Source: Apostichopus japonicus (Eukaryota; Echinodermata; Holothuroidea; Aspidochirotida; Stichopodidae). Taken from it: 64,000 nt of DNA. Numbering within the stretch: the stretch's first letter is position 1; the number at the start of each line of letters is the position of its first letter. The stretch covers positions 2,331,501 through 2,395,500 of the forward strand of contig NC_092572.1 of NCBI RefSeq assembly GCF_037975245.1, in the 5' to 3' direction. The notes beneath the pieces are model-generated. The model was not told where the DNA came from. It worked only from the letters and a program-made list of their open reading frames with translations, and ran no database searches. Below, piece by piece: positions 38,386 through 52,300 of this stretch. A program made the translations under genes and the position numbers.

Positions 38386-38388
<3 letters not shown>
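34691..38388. other. Long AT-rich stretch without a confident gene
   Basis: No domain-bearing exon. Two minus-strand stretches look exon-like but stay unassigned: 35430-35391 after a strong acceptor (TTTCCTCCTTATTATTTTAG), reading FTADIKTQESGQFGMVT then stop in the phase needed by the Ig exon ending at 40172; and about 36930-36862 before an AAG|GTGAGC donor, reading DCSLQRIRDNDYRYKEF. Either could belong to the minus-strand Ig gene upstream. Confidence 0.35.

Positions 38389-38442
<54 letters not shown>
38389..38442. repeat. (TA)n microsatellite
   Basis: About 54 bases of AT repeat, flanked by CAATATTC and TTCAATATTT, which are themselves partly complementary. Confidence 0.97.
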
Positions 38443-38447
<5 letters not shown>

Positions 38448-39141
38448 ATTTCATACCGCACTTAGCGTTACTTTATTTGATCAATCGAGCAATATAAACC
38501 ATACGTCACGTTACATTATTTAATCAAAAAGAAGAGAATATAAAACAACAGAAAAACGACACATTTCTTTGGAACCAAGTGGATTGCGTTTGTCCAACAA
38601 GATAACATACATGCCTTCATATGCCCCCCCCCCCCAACCCCTCGCCTATTTACTCACACGCACACTATAGTCGGTTGCGGTTTAACAAAACTGAAACATA
38701 CTCCTTTTACGTGCAAATTTCTTCTAATATTTAACAACATGTTCAACCTTGGCAGGACTTAGCCCCTTGGACACACAGTAGATTTGAAATTGCATTCGTA
38801 TATGAAAATTGGTAATTTTACAATGTACTTATGTGGTTTAGTTACGATAGCAACAAGGGAGCTGTCTCATAGCACTGTAGTTTCCGGTTGTAGAATACCT
38901 TGTACAGAAATAAAAAAAGCCCTCTTTCTAACTTTTGGGCTTTAAAATTGCTACTAGAGGACAATAAATACCTCAAAACCAACAAATTCCAGGAACCCTG
39001 AAAAAGACTTTAAAATAATTTCAATGAAAGGTTCTCGTGAGGTGCACTTCATACAGGTGTGCTTCCAAAATGCCCCCCCCCCCCCATCATGTTTGTTTGC
39101 CAATACTCCTTATTGGCACCCATCTTTCCCCCTCACTTTGG
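38443..39141. other. Intergenic, nothing recognised
   Basis: Contains C runs near 38625 and 39073 but no exon or element that I can define. Confidence 0.35.
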
Positions 39142-40219
39142 ACATTTTGGTGCCACCATTGATTGCGCGATAGCAAAAGCATTGTCTGTGTTGATCTCGC
39201 ATAAAACCAACTTAACCAGCCCCGTCAAAACTAGAATGAGAAGGTAATTTACGGTATATTGAAGCAGGAGCAATGTTAACCTTATAGAATATGACAACAA
39301 ATATGCGATTGACTTCCAATTTATATCGGTTGTCGTGTGTACTTCTCATGATGCACTATATGAAGACATTTCGGAGAGTTTTTTCTTGTTTAATGGCCCT
39401 AGTATTCCGTACGCACGCTGCCACTTTCATAGACACATATATGCACGTTTGAAAACAACGTACATACTTAAGAACAAATTAATCGGGCAACACCGACGTC
39501 ATGCTATGGTTGCTGAATTGTGCGCTCTTTCTATAATCCAAGAAATTTCCGTTCAGGACATTTTTTTACGAAACAAATAAACCACCGTGATGACTTGAAC
39601 ATTCTTACAGATTACTGTTACGAGATACTGAGGTTCTGTCGAAACTCCTGACACAGTGCCAGTCACAAATCACCCCCCTTCCCCAACACCCCCGTCGCTT
39701 GGGAACTTTTGGTGCCGCCATTAATTGCGCGATATCGTGAGATCCCGTTTAGAACCAACTCAACCAGCCCCGTCAAAAATAGAACGAGAAGGTAGTATAC
39801 GGAATCGAAGCGGGTGTAATAGTTACCCTTTAGAAGATGGATGGCAAAAAATATATGCGATTGACTTCAATTTAAGAAAGTAAATACATCGGTTGTAATT
39901 TGTAATTTGTAAAGACATTTCGGCGAGTTTTTTCTCGTTTAGTGTAGCCTAGTATCCCGTACTCACGCTGCTACGTTCATCGACACATATATGCACGTTT
40001 GAAAACAACATACATATTTAAAAATGCATTAATCGGGCAACACCGACGTCATGCTATGGCTGCTGAATTGTGCGCTCTTTCGCTATAGGCTTATTACACA
40101 ATATAAGATTTTCTATTCAGGCCGTTTTTTACGAAATAAATAAATCACCGTAATGACTTGAAGGTACTTACATATTACTGTTACGAGATACTGAGGTTCT
40201 TGCAAAACTCCTGATTTAA
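39142..40219. repeat. Segmental duplication, two copies of about 515 bp
   Basis: Copy 1 (39142-39656) and copy 2 (39703-40219) share TTTTGGTGCCGCCATT, TATGCGATTGACTTC, ACACATATATGCACGTTTGAA and TAATCGGGCAACACCGACGTC in order. Copy 2 runs into the 3' end of the Ig exon (40172-40459); copy 1 carries the matching exon end (EPQYLVTVI plus donor GTAAG, about 39608-39655) but not the rest of the exon. Confidence 0.85.
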
Positions 40220-41195
40220 AACATTTATATTCACCGTCGTCGGTACTATCCACGTCTGTTATCGTAAAAATCGTGGTATTTTCGACTGCAGTGACGTTTA
40301 TGGGCTTTGATCTTTTGTTATATTTTGCTGCTCCCTCAATCCCAAAAATAACCTCATTGTTCTTATGTAACTTTATGAAGACAAAGCCATCTTTCTTTAA
40401 AGTAAATATGAGATCAATATTACTGCCTTCCTCAATGACCAGTTTGTTCGCCGCTGCCACTGCAAAAACACAAAAACAAAAATATTAATGATATGAACGC
40501 GAAAAAAAGAGTTTTGAAAATCTTTAGTTATGCTTCCTCGTCACAAATCGATAGACATTGAGAACCCACTCTGGACCACTAACAGTTGGAGTGGTTACGT
40601 TAAGGAATGTTTAAAAGTAGCTATCCTGGTTGCACTATTTGATTACATTTAGTCCGCTGCATAATTGTATAAATATTCTGATATTAAAGAGATATTCTAG
40701 TTGCAGACAATGCTACCTTTGGTCCATAATTATAACAATATCCTAAACACAAAGAGAACTCCATCTCAAATATTGTCCATAACTTAACATATAATTGATG
40801 AAATCAATTATATGTTAAGTAGCCCTAGCCCTTTGATGTTTCCCTGCAAAGTGACTTGTGTTATGATACCAGCGAAAACCGTTAAAAGGCTCTATATTCT
40901 TAATTTTATATTTTGGTTAATTCTATGATTCATTTGGAAGACTTCCATATTTAAAACTTGATCAAAATCTAACTTTTTTTTAGAAATATTGTTTCCCATC
41001 TTCATAGATGCAGAAATATGCAAGCAATGTCTTTTAATAAACACATATAGTGAGAATAAATGCCTGTTAAATTAACTAATGTTACGCAAACTTACCACAA
41101 CAGGGTGTTATCAAGAAGAGCTCAAACAACAGCAACACTCCGACGAAGGCCAATAGTAACTGACTTTGATTCTTACCTGTCTGAGCCGACGCCAT
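40172..41195 (-). CDS. Ig-domain protein, first two exons (partial gene)
   Basis: Exon 1 (41195-41096) encodes MASAQTGKNQSQ and a hydrophobic signal peptide ending LFLITPCC, phase 1, donor GTAAGT. Exon 2 (40459-40172), after acceptor TTTTTGCAG, encodes one Ig-like domain of about 95 residues in phase 1-1, donor GTAAGT. The domain has the DDGEYKC motif of strand F, but the strand-B cysteine is replaced (NIDLIF) and no clear strand-C Trp is seen, so the usual disulphide is missing. Later exons are not identified; a candidate last exon at 35430-35391 would make a secreted protein with a short tail. Same exon architecture as the receptor pseudokinase at 14-24 kb. A truncated copy of the exon end lies at about 39608-39655. 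Confidence 0.6.
40460..41095 (-). other. Intron of the Ig gene, with a palindrome
   Basis: Contains ACTTAACATATAATTGAT immediately followed by its reverse complement (about 40783-40819), a near-perfect hairpin. Otherwise nothing seen. Confidence 0.5.
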
Positions 41196-41484
41196 TAAAC
41201 AATTGAATCGAACCATGTTAACAATGTTAATCGATCGTCTATATAGACTAAAGAGATGATCATGTTAAAGAATTACAAAACCTACAGCTTGAAAACAAAA
41301 ATGATAATGAAACTAAGCTGCTTACGAAACAAACATTAGATTAACTATTACTGTTAAGTTGTTGATGAAGTAAAAGTTATTTGGTGTAGGTTACATCACT
41401 TTCACTGTTAAGAAAACACACAGTACAGGTTTAGATATACAAAGGGGAAAAAAAGGTGACAGAACACACTATCGTATGCACACA

Positions 41485-41487
<3 letters not shown>

Positions 41488-41533
<46 letters not shown>

Positions 41534-41539
41534 GTATAT

Positions 41540-41592
<53 letters not shown>
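41488..41592. repeat. (TA)n microsatellite, interrupted
   Basis: About 105 bases of TA with TTTATATATGTATATACACA in the middle. Directly abuts the 5' end of a Penelope-like fragment. Confidence 0.97.
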
Positions 41593-41593
<1 letters not shown>

Positions 41594-42640
41594 GATTGAC
41601 ACGTCTGTATATTCTAAACCCACTGACCGTCACACATATCTCCACTTTCATAGTTCACTCATCTCATATTAAAGAGTCAATTGTCTTTCAGCAAAATGCT
41701 TTGCTACAAACGCATCTGTTCTGATCCCCTACAGTTTCGTAGTCAATCAACCACCCAAATACGTCACTTCCTTGATTTTATTTATCCCTACAAATTATTG
41801 AAGAGAACCCTGAATAAGGTCTGTAGAATTCCCAGGGAGAATCTGCTTCAATGTCAGCATAGAGAAGTGAAAGAGCACCGTGTTCCATTTGTCGTTTCAC
41901 ACAGTAATCAGGTCGTTCCATTCATTAGGCTGGTAAAAATTAATGGAAGACGTTGAACTTGGGAGACGATATGGGTGACATTTTATCAACCCCCCCCCCC
42001 TGTAGTTGCTAGAAGACAACCTCCCTTCCTATGTAACATCCTTGTTAGGAGTCGTTTACCCTCCAACGACGCTCCCCAACCCAAGGGGAACATTAAATGT
42101 GGTAAATCCCGGTGTAAGGTTTGTCATCACATGATCACTGACCCTGACATTCAGCTCTCTCCTTCAGGGGTGTGTTTACATCCAGGTCCTTACAATTGTG
42201 ACACTCCCTTTGTGATATATCTTATCACTTGTGTTCTCTGTCCTGATATACAATACATTGGCCAAACCCCCACTCCCTTTCGTTTACGCCTTAATAATCA
42301 CAAAAACACATTCAGACTCAATAAAACCAGTTTTCCAGTGACTGAACATTTTAATCTTCCACAACACAATATCTACTGTCTTTAGTTTGCCACAACCCTG
42401 GGTAATTTGTCTGACCATAATAAAAGAAACTTGAAGGAAGTCGAATTGATCCTTAAAGTACGTTCACACTCTCATGGTCTCAATAGCGATATGGCTTTTC
42501 TTTCCGGGTTCAAGCACTTTTAGCAGTCTGGGGCTTACGGTAGACTAACGTGATTTCAATCACTCTTATTGCGCCTGACGAAGGACCAGGGTGTCGAAAA
42601 ATGTGTGTAGCGTGTAGTTATTTCTATTCTATTCAAAATA
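41593..42640 (+). pseudogene. 5'-truncated Penelope-like element with GIY-YIG endonuclease
   Basis: Starting in one frame ([16 protein letters not shown]) and shifting near 41690 to KRICSDPLQFRSQ, then LLVRSRLP-like NILVRSRLPSNDAPQP, a Cys/His cluster CGKSRCKVCHH (about 42100-42130), and a GIY-YIG-type nuclease core VIYLITC...IQYIGQTPTPFRLRLNNHK (about 42210-42305). Reading continues in frame past stops at 41954-41956 and 42383-42385 to FLSGFKHF and stop at 42521. This is the linker and endonuclease end of a Penelope-like retroelement; the reverse transcriptase is missing. It lies between two (TA)n tracts. Confidence 0.8.
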
Positions 42641-42649
42641 TTATGTTGG

Positions 42650-42754
<105 letters not shown>

Positions 42755-42922
42755 AGATGGCATTAATTCCAGGTGAAGGGTGCTCAATAAACCTGGGTAC
42801 AGAGCTGGATAGATATAAATAATGTACACTCGTACAAAGTTTGCGCAATTACTCGAGTTTCATGCTTCTTCGCAATCGTCAGATAGCTAATGATCAGGTT
42901 GTCTGTCTGTAGCGTGGTGCTG

Positions 42923-44610
42923 TTATTTTTCCGCTTTTTTTCTGTGTCGACACTTTGAATAAAGCTCAGTTCTTTTGTTCAGCAGATTTTGGTTTCTCAG
43001 CCGAAGTATTTCCACCTTCTCCTCAATGCAGAGATTACATTGATCCGATGTACGCATTTGTGTATTAGATTCTCGGATTATTTTCCACGTGATGCTAAAA
43101 TCTTTTCTTTGCTTTTTGAGCTCCCAAACGTATTTTGATAGTTCTGTTTCCTTCGCGTGTCTTTCGTGGTTGAGTGATTTTTTTGTGATTGTTGTACCTT
43201 AGTTTGAACGGCCCCCTGATAATCCAACGTAAGTCTTTTGTTCGCCCCCACGATGTTACGTCCGCTCTGTATATTACTGCCTCGGTCAGACATTTACCTT
43301 CGAGGGGGCAGGCCTGCTTGTCCTTGCAGTTGCATTTTCTTTCACTTGCGTCTGGTTTTTCGTTGCTGATAATCTTGCTGTTGCGTGATTTGATGATTGA
43401 TTTTATGTTCTTGGTGCAGCTCTAGCTTATCTTAAGCGTATTTTTATTGAAGATTTTCCGGAGTTTGTGTGTTGGGGGGAAATGCTTCTGTATAAGTCTT
43501 AGAAAAGTTGCTCCTATGTTTGTTCTCACTGCTTTGCTGAAGGGGGGGGGGGGGTTGAACCATATGATATTTCTTCCACGGTTTGGGTTTTTTCCGTGTT
43601 GTTTCGGTCGGTGTGAAATTGATGGGTTCTGAATAGCCGCTTCTTTTCAGGGCATCGCTGTAGAGTGGGGCGGCTTGGTCGAACGTATCTTTGTCTGATG
43701 ATAGTGATGAGATGCGTTTGCTGATGGAAGTGGGTATCTGTTTGGTGATTGAGGGCGGGTGGTTGGATTGCGCATTGATATATGTCGGCTCGTTGTTAGG
43801 CTTTCTGTATGGCTTGTACTTTCCGGTGTTGAGGTTTAGATTGACATGCAGGTAATTTACCGCTTTGAGGTTTGTTTCCACTGTTATTCGTAGGCCAAAA
43901 TTTCCGAAGATTTCTGTAAGCTGCTTCCTTACACGGTCTGCTTGTCTGCCGGAAAGACTTCGTAGCACAGCTAGGCCGTCGTCGCGGTAGAGACCGACAT
44001 TTTCGATGTGTAGTTTGCTTTGCAGGGTTCATAGTATGTACAGGCCAATAAGCGCGCATATTTCGGCCCCGTCATAGGAACCCATTGTGCTATCAAAGGC
44101 GTTGTTGGTGTCCTTTTTCAGCCATGGTCTTCCCGTGTTGTCATAGAGCAGCGATTTTCTGGCGTGTTTGATTTCTTCAAGCTTTGTCTCAGTTATCTTT
44201 GTAAACTGCTTAGCCCACGTGAGGGCTTCGTTTAGCAAAGTCTCGGAGATCGACGGGTAGAAGTCTATGATGTCAAAGGCTATGAAGGTTAGTTCGTGCT
44301 TGTTGGGTAGGTCCTTGAACCACTTAAGTACAGAGGTTGTATTGCGCCATTGGTTGACTTATGTGGCTTGCCTCAAGACCTGATTGATCCTGTCCATCAT
44401 GTGTTTGCTTACTTTCCCCATTTCAGTTTTTGAGGGGTTGATGAGTCGGCATTTGGGGTTATTCTCGAAATTTTCCTTGTGATCTTTCAAAGTGACAAAA
44501 GCAGGAGGTTTCTTTGTTTCGTTTTTCCTCCCACTGATTTTTAATTTCCTGGCGATAGTTTTGTAATTTGATATCAAACCAGTTTGTCTCTTTCGATTTC
44601 TAAGTCTGAT
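42923..44610 (-). pseudogene. Penelope-like retroelement: reverse transcriptase plus GIY-YIG end
   Basis: Minus-strand reading from 44577: PPAFVTLKDHKENF, CRLINPSKTEMGK, FIAFDIIDFYPSI (about 44285-44245), RKSLLYDNTG, FDSTMGSYDGAEICALIGLY, the active-site GLYRDDGLAVLRSL (about 43998-43960), ITVETNLKAVNYLHV, LNTGKYKPYRKPNNEP and SNHPPSITKQIP. After a gap: NCKDKQACPLEGKCLTEAVIY, then TYVGLSGG and, after a frameshift, PFKLRYNNHKK (GIY-YIG), SKYVWELKKQRKDFSITWK and a C-terminal stop at 42923-42925. Catalytic RT residues remain, but frameshifts near 44030 and within the endonuclease, plus stops near 44240 and 44360, make it a pseudogene. The RT upstream of about 44610 is missing or unrecognisable, so it is likely 5'-truncated. 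Confidence 0.85.
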
Positions 44611-45009
44611 GACGGGTTATAGACCATAAATAATATAGCTGCAACGCAGACTTTTCAGGCAGAGCACTTCAAGGTGCGCCTTGAACGAGTGCAGTATTTG
44701 AGGTGTGTATGCTTCAGATTACCAGCGTTTGAGCGAAATCTTAAACGTCAATACACAACCTAAAATTCGTAGACCTAGAGGAATATCGAACTATCGCGCG
44801 TTACCTTCGATTGACTCCTCCATTGACTACAGCCACAGGACTGCAAAATGGTCGGCGCCACTGAAAATGTCTCATGCCTAAGATAACATCTGAAATGTTT
44901 ACTTCAGTAGTTCACAACAAGCCACTCATTTGCTATGATCCCATATTTAAGTTGTGCCCCTTGCAATGCGCTCTCTGCGTAGATAGTAGAGCGCCGAAAG
45001 GGCAATGCA
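44611..45009. other. Intergenic, nothing recognised
   Basis: No gene or defined repeat seen. Confidence 0.35.
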
Positions 45010-45205
45010 TTATGTTGTTTACTTCTGTCTATTATCATGTTGTTGTCTGTTTTGATGTTGTTGTCTCCTTCAACGTTGTTGTCTCCTACAATGTTGTGGT
45101 CTTCTTCCATGCTCTTGTCTCCCCTTGATGTTGTCTCCTTTAACGTTGTTGCCTCTTTTGTTATTGATGTGTCCTTTGATGTTGTCTCCTTTTATGCTGA
45201 CGGCG
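45010..45205. repeat. Minisatellite of GTTGTTGTCTCCTT(T/C)GAT units
   Basis: A unit of about 15-24 bases with GATGTTGT(C/T)TCCTTT and AACGTTGTTGTCTCC variants repeats roughly ten times. The Val/Ser-rich frames through it have no start context or domain and are not called as genes. Confidence 0.75.
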
Positions 45206-45702
45206 CTATTCAATTTTACGACGTCAAAATACGTAAACAAATGTAAAGAATTTAGTGCTTTCAGAGCTAGCCAAAATGTCCGGGAGAGACCGACTAGGCC
45301 ATCTTGAAGGGCTAGGTTATACGAACAAAATGATAGCAGAAATGTTATGAAATGAATCAGCCTCAGTCTAACCCGCTAACCCTTTGGGATGTACTGACAG
45401 TTGATATCGTGAAAAAAGAATTTGTTCAGACCATGCTAGAATCACTGTTCCACTTTCCAGCACCATCCTTCCTGTACACCACAGTTCTCGCCTACCTGTA
45501 ACAGCGTTCCTTTCATCTCACATTGGACACTCCAGTTAGTCCCTTTAAGAAATCGTTGCCGATGATAAAATCAGTTTGAATAGCGAAACACATGCGTAGA
45601 AAGAGTCAGTGCCCATACACGGGTGTAGTGAGTTCTTATCTGACTTACTCGTTTCGCTTTTAAGTTGCTCAAATTCTGTTAAGATCTCGTTTTAAAACAG
45701 AG
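45206..45702. other. Intergenic, nothing recognised
   Basis: No exon or element defined. Confidence 0.35.
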
Positions 45703-46395
45703 CAAGGGCGGCGGAACGGGGGGGGGGGGCACAGGAGGCACGTGCCCCCCACTTTTCCTCAGGTTAAAAATGTGCCCTTTTTCTACATAATGATTTAATG
45801 ATTAATAAAAAAAGAGTTAACAAAGCGAAACCCACGTCGAATGAAATATTTCGGGAATTTTAAATGTTTACTACCACAGACGTAGGAGCCCAATTTGGGG
45901 AGGGGGGGGGGGGCTGTAACGACTTGCCCGAAAAATATTACCAAAATTTTTCGCGCGCTACGCGCGCGTTCAACATGTTAACGTGCATATCATATAGGCA
46001 TGCGTTGGTTATTACATGGCATGCCAATAACAAACAATCATTTCCCGTGTTATAACCCTTCCAAATTGGTTATAATTATTTGGAAAGTCGTTACAATAAT
46101 GATAGTAATAGGGACTTGGACTTTATAATGATTTCACCTCATTTTATCTTTTTTCTTGTTTCCCAAATTTGCACATTAGATATTTCAGTGCTAATATGCA
46201 TTGTTTCCTTGAAGGGGGGGGGGGGGGGGGAGGCGTTGATGGAGTGATGTGTATACGCAAGTAAGATAATACAATAAGTGTTATAAAGGGTACTAAATAT
46301 CAGGCTGCATCAGTCCAATCGAATTTCTGCTAAGTGCCCTTCGACGTTGGTGCCCCCCCCCCCCCCCCAGATTGAAAGTGCTTCCGCCGCCCTTG
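45703..46395. mobile_element. hAT-like MITE, 693 bp
   Basis: Starts CAAGGGCGGCGGAA and ends TTCCGCCGCCCTTG, perfect 14-bp terminal inverted repeats. Flanks AAACAGAG (45695-45702) and GAACAGAG (46396-46403) match at 7 of 8 positions, a slightly decayed 8-bp target duplication. TIR and duplication length fit hAT. The interior has poly-G and poly-C runs near each end and an ACGACTTGCCCGAAAAATAT module (about 45919-45997) also found in both copies of the larger TIR element. No transposase. Confidence 0.85.
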
Positions 46396-46403
46396 GAACA
46401 GAG

Positions 46404-47881
46404 GTAATGAACATCCTTAACAGGCAGCTGGTTTGAACACCTTGTTGATGGTTACTCTCCGTTTATTGCATAGTGTGCATGTTCGTCCCCAACCACCGCC
46501 TTTCCCTCTCTCCCATCTTTTCTTACTATTTAAACGGCAAATACAAAATGGATACCAAACATGCAGAAAAGACATTTTAGGCATTCATAAACAAAAGGTA
46601 AGCAGAATGATTGCACGACAAGGGCTACAATTTACACTATTAGTGTAGCCCTTGGTTCCTTTTACCACACCATTTTAACCTCTAAAATTAACTTTAACAC
46701 CAGTAACTCTAAGATTGATAGGTGAAGTTTACTTTGCAATCAAATCTGAAAGGACACATAGTCAAGAGCTATATCACACATTTCTAGTGATGGGGTTTTG
46801 AACTTATAACAAATTGGATAGTGGTTAAAGAATAAGCTTAGGGTTAGTAAACATATTGAAATCATTTTGACATACCGAAACAGAACTCACATGAAGATGA
46901 AATAAAAATGGTTTAATTTCTATCATGAATGCTAAACCTGCATATGTACAGCCAAACACATTGATGTACAGATATAAGTCACTGACACATTTGTGTATTT
47001 CATTAACACAGTGGTTCAGCTGGTATTCTTTTTAATGAGCTGATGACAGAGATGTTGTCAGTTATGGTGGATATTTTCTGTTACTGAACCTGCTTTCTTC
47101 CCTGGGTCCCAGCTGTAACTGCCTGCATCCATTCAACTTTAGCCTACGCAATCATAGCTCTCCAGATTCGATGCTTCATTCAAATTTAAGCAAAAATTTG
47201 CCTTACTCCATATGTCCCACATTATCAGACTTTTTCCACTTCTTGCATGCAAATGATATTGTCCCTCAGGCAAAGTAAATTTTTCAGGTTGTCTTAAGAT
47301 TATTAAAAATGTCACTCTATTTCAATATATGTAGCGTGTGTATGTGAACTTTTCGGAAGCATAATATCTGATACAGTTAATCATTTTCAACATCCAACAA
47401 AGGTTGAGAGTTGGCTAAAAGCTTCACAGAGACTTGGCGGAAAGAGCTTTTTTAAAACAGTTGCACCTAGTTCTTACACTAACATTAATATAGGATAGTT
47501 ATTTCGTAATATAACAAACTATCTGTAATGTTTGTGTGAAGTTGAAAACGATGTGGAAATTCTACGTTAAAATCATGAAATATTGCTGATTGCATCATAA
47601 AATTGTATTTACCGAGCTACAATACTATAGACCCTATGCCTAGGTAAGAAAGTGAGACAGCAACTTGTTTTAGAACCAGACTACAGTGTAGGCGATACGA
47701 TTGGCTGTAGGATAAGATTGGCTGTAGGTTACTGTATGTTACTAGGCCTAGGTATAATGTCGCTCACCGACATCACATCGTCAACAGCATATTATTCCAG
47801 CTAGTAATAAGGACTTCAATAATTGTAAAGTTAGGCTTTGTTACTAACATAGCCTGGTTTCTCCTGAAATGTGGCTATATA
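46404..47881. other. Intergenic, nothing recognised
   Basis: AT-rich; short ORFs without domains. No repeat structure obvious by eye. Confidence 0.35.
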
Positions 47882-49380
<1,499 letters not shown>

Positions 49381-49385
49381 ATATA

Positions 49386-52300
49386 CCAACTCATCCTACT
49401 TTATGTATTTGGCACATACCAATAAGAGCGTTCGTATAATATTACTTTCGTGCCGTTAAGGGTCTATACCTCACAAGTCACAGTGTTGGACTACATAACA
49501 ACGTATAGGCATGTTTTTCATAACGTTATTAGTCCTACTGCTTATCCTTTCGATCTTCATTCAGCTCTTCCCAATTTCATCTCCAAAGTCTCTCTTCTGT
49601 GCTTGTCACTTGGAAAGCAAATACTTCAGAAAACATGTTCAGTCCCGTCTCTGCACCCCATGCAACGTGTCACGGCATATTCGCTATGTTTGCAACATTT
49701 CTTCAAATTATCAGCAGTTCTCCCTAGTAGTAGCCGACACAAAGCAAATGCGGTTTGCTTAATTACTATAGTCCAGTTAGCCTACATTCGAAAGGAATTA
49801 AAATGGTGACCAGTGAGCGCTGAAATCTCTCGAACAATCAGAAATCGTTACGCAGTTGGCCAAACTATAATACGGCTCTGGAACTCAGCAGCGCCGTATA
49901 TAGAGGGCCATGGAAAGAGAGAGAACAGTTGCGACAAATCAGTTCCCAGCCATCTTGTATCTAATTGGAGATTTCGTGTTTTGCATACAAGTGGTAGTTC
50001 ACTACACTACGCTGGTAAATATACTATTAGCCTACTATAGTCAGTATCTTAACTCTGAAACTGATGAGAAACCGTCATGATGGGTGGCCGAGTATTCGAA
50101 TGACAGTAAATTGGATACTGGGTAGAATACCGTTCGTTGTGAATCAGTGGCGTGAGGGAAATGGGAGGGGGATGCCCACCTCCGATCGTCAGGCGGTAGA
50201 ATATGGTTCAATCGGGGATGTTTGCACTACTAGGAGTGGCCCTTCTCCTTTCTCCTTCACATAGTGTTTGTTAGCAAAAACTTGCTTTTTGGCCTATTTG
50301 AAATATTGTCAAATCATCACTTCAATTGATGTTCAAGATTATTATTGAAGATATATGTATGAGGGGATATTTATGTTCCACAGATTAAAAAACACAAACA
50401 TGCAAGAAGCTTCTTATGCATAAATAAATATAATTGACTGAAGATTCCATGGTCGTTACACCTTTATTTTCATTCAGCTGCAATTGAAAGTGAAGACAAA
50501 GGTATAAGATACAAACAAGTATGCGTGTTGTAAATTGCAAAATTCCCGAAACTAAGTGATAAAGTGTAGAAGATAACAACAACAAACCGTTCACTCTGGT
50601 GACTCTGTTACTGATAATGAGATGTTTCCATTTGTTTTACTTCTGACATTTTCCACATCAGTTTTATCTGATATAAAGTTGTCATTCTGTCTTCATGACA
50701 ATACAAAAATGAGATGTTTTTTTTTCACTTTTCATCATTCAGTTATATACTGGTTTAGAAATCTACATGGAACATATCAATTGAATGTTTGGCACTGTGC
50801 ATATTAAGATTTCAAGCAACTTATCCATACATAATCTATTAATGATATATTAGAAGCCATGCTCACACGTAACATACATTTGACTTACAAATGCTATTCT
50901 GTCTTTAAGCTATTACTGAATTAAAGTGACAGTTCTTACGGGCATGTTGTAATATACCAAACTTAATAAGGACTTGGTTAAACTGAAACTGTCTTTGGTT
51001 TAAGTTTGCTATCATTTGGTGGGGTCAATACATCTTTAAGTTAAGAATTGGAGAACTGAAGATGTATTGCACATATTTTATTTAGTTTTGTGTGGCAAGA
51101 TTGATATCTAACACTGGTAGGTATTTTGTTTACTATTAGAAATACATCTCACATTTATATACCTCTTAAATAAATTTAGGAAACAAGGAAAAGTGGTAAC
51201 TATGAAAACAAATTGGCAATATGCAGAAGAAAAAGTTAAATAAAATAAGATAAAATAAGATAAATAATACAAAAACATGAAGGAGGAACAAACCCAACCA
51301 TAGCGCATTATAAAGTGATGACACAAAAGTAGTTATTGCACAAAATTAAATACAGAAAAGTAATAATGTTTATCAAAGCTAGTGAACGTGAAACAAATGT
51401 GAACAGAAAGACAATGTCAATGAGGGAAACAAAGGCAAGGTAATAAGCACTAGATTGCACATCTTCAGTTAAGAAATGATAACTGATTATAAAAAAAAAT
51501 TAGATTCTTTTGAAAAGAATGAAGTGAAGCGCCCGATCGTACATGAAGAGCTCATATGGGTTGCAATAACTTCCTTTTTGACCTGACATCAACACAAAAA
51601 TGTTTTTATAATATATACCAGTACCACCACTGTCACGGCTTTCTGCAGGGACATGTGGGTTCAGAGATTTCCTTACAAACACTGGGGTGCTTACAATACC
51701 ACACACACAACACACACAATCAACAAATTACAATAACACGCTGTTAAAGTTAATGAACAATTATTGGACGTCTTATTGCACTAATTTTATGATCCAACTA
51801 CTTAACAACAAAATAAATGAATTATCTTATAATTAAATATTGGATATAATTTTGCACGTTACGTTATATTGCATCCTCTATTATATTGCCCCTCTTGTTT
51901 CAGTTTACAATCCTCTGCAACGTTAAACCATAATGTTCATACTATCGGTATGAATATAATATAATAATGTTCTATTTAAGTTTGAAAACTCAAAGAATGT
52001 AAATACATCGCATATGGTTACACCTGGGTCCACCAGTTACATGGGGCCATGTTCAGGTCTGTTCCTGGTAGGTCTTCGGGCCAAGATTACTTCCAATTAA
52101 TAGCAATGCATCACTCCGATTGTAATTGCTTCAGGTGTAATACATTAATATGTTAATATCTTTACTCAATGCATTCCACTACTCCGTTAAAATGTTTCAT
52201 TCACGTCTGTAGGACGGTCATGTAACTACACTTCTAGTAGTATTTCAATATCGGCATAATATCTCAATAACATATAAGTTTTAAATTAAAGAATGAAATC

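Noticed and set aside
43189-43632. Plus-strand ORFs opposite the Penelope-like element
   Set aside because: The minus strand carries the recognisable RT and endonuclease motifs.
45010-45246. Val-rich repetitive ORFs
   Set aside because: Explained by the GTTGTTGTCTCC minisatellite; no coding context.
50064-50264. tRNA-derived SINE (GGTGGCCGAGTATTCGA word)
   Set aside because: Only a loose A-box-like word; no B box or A-rich tail at the right distance.
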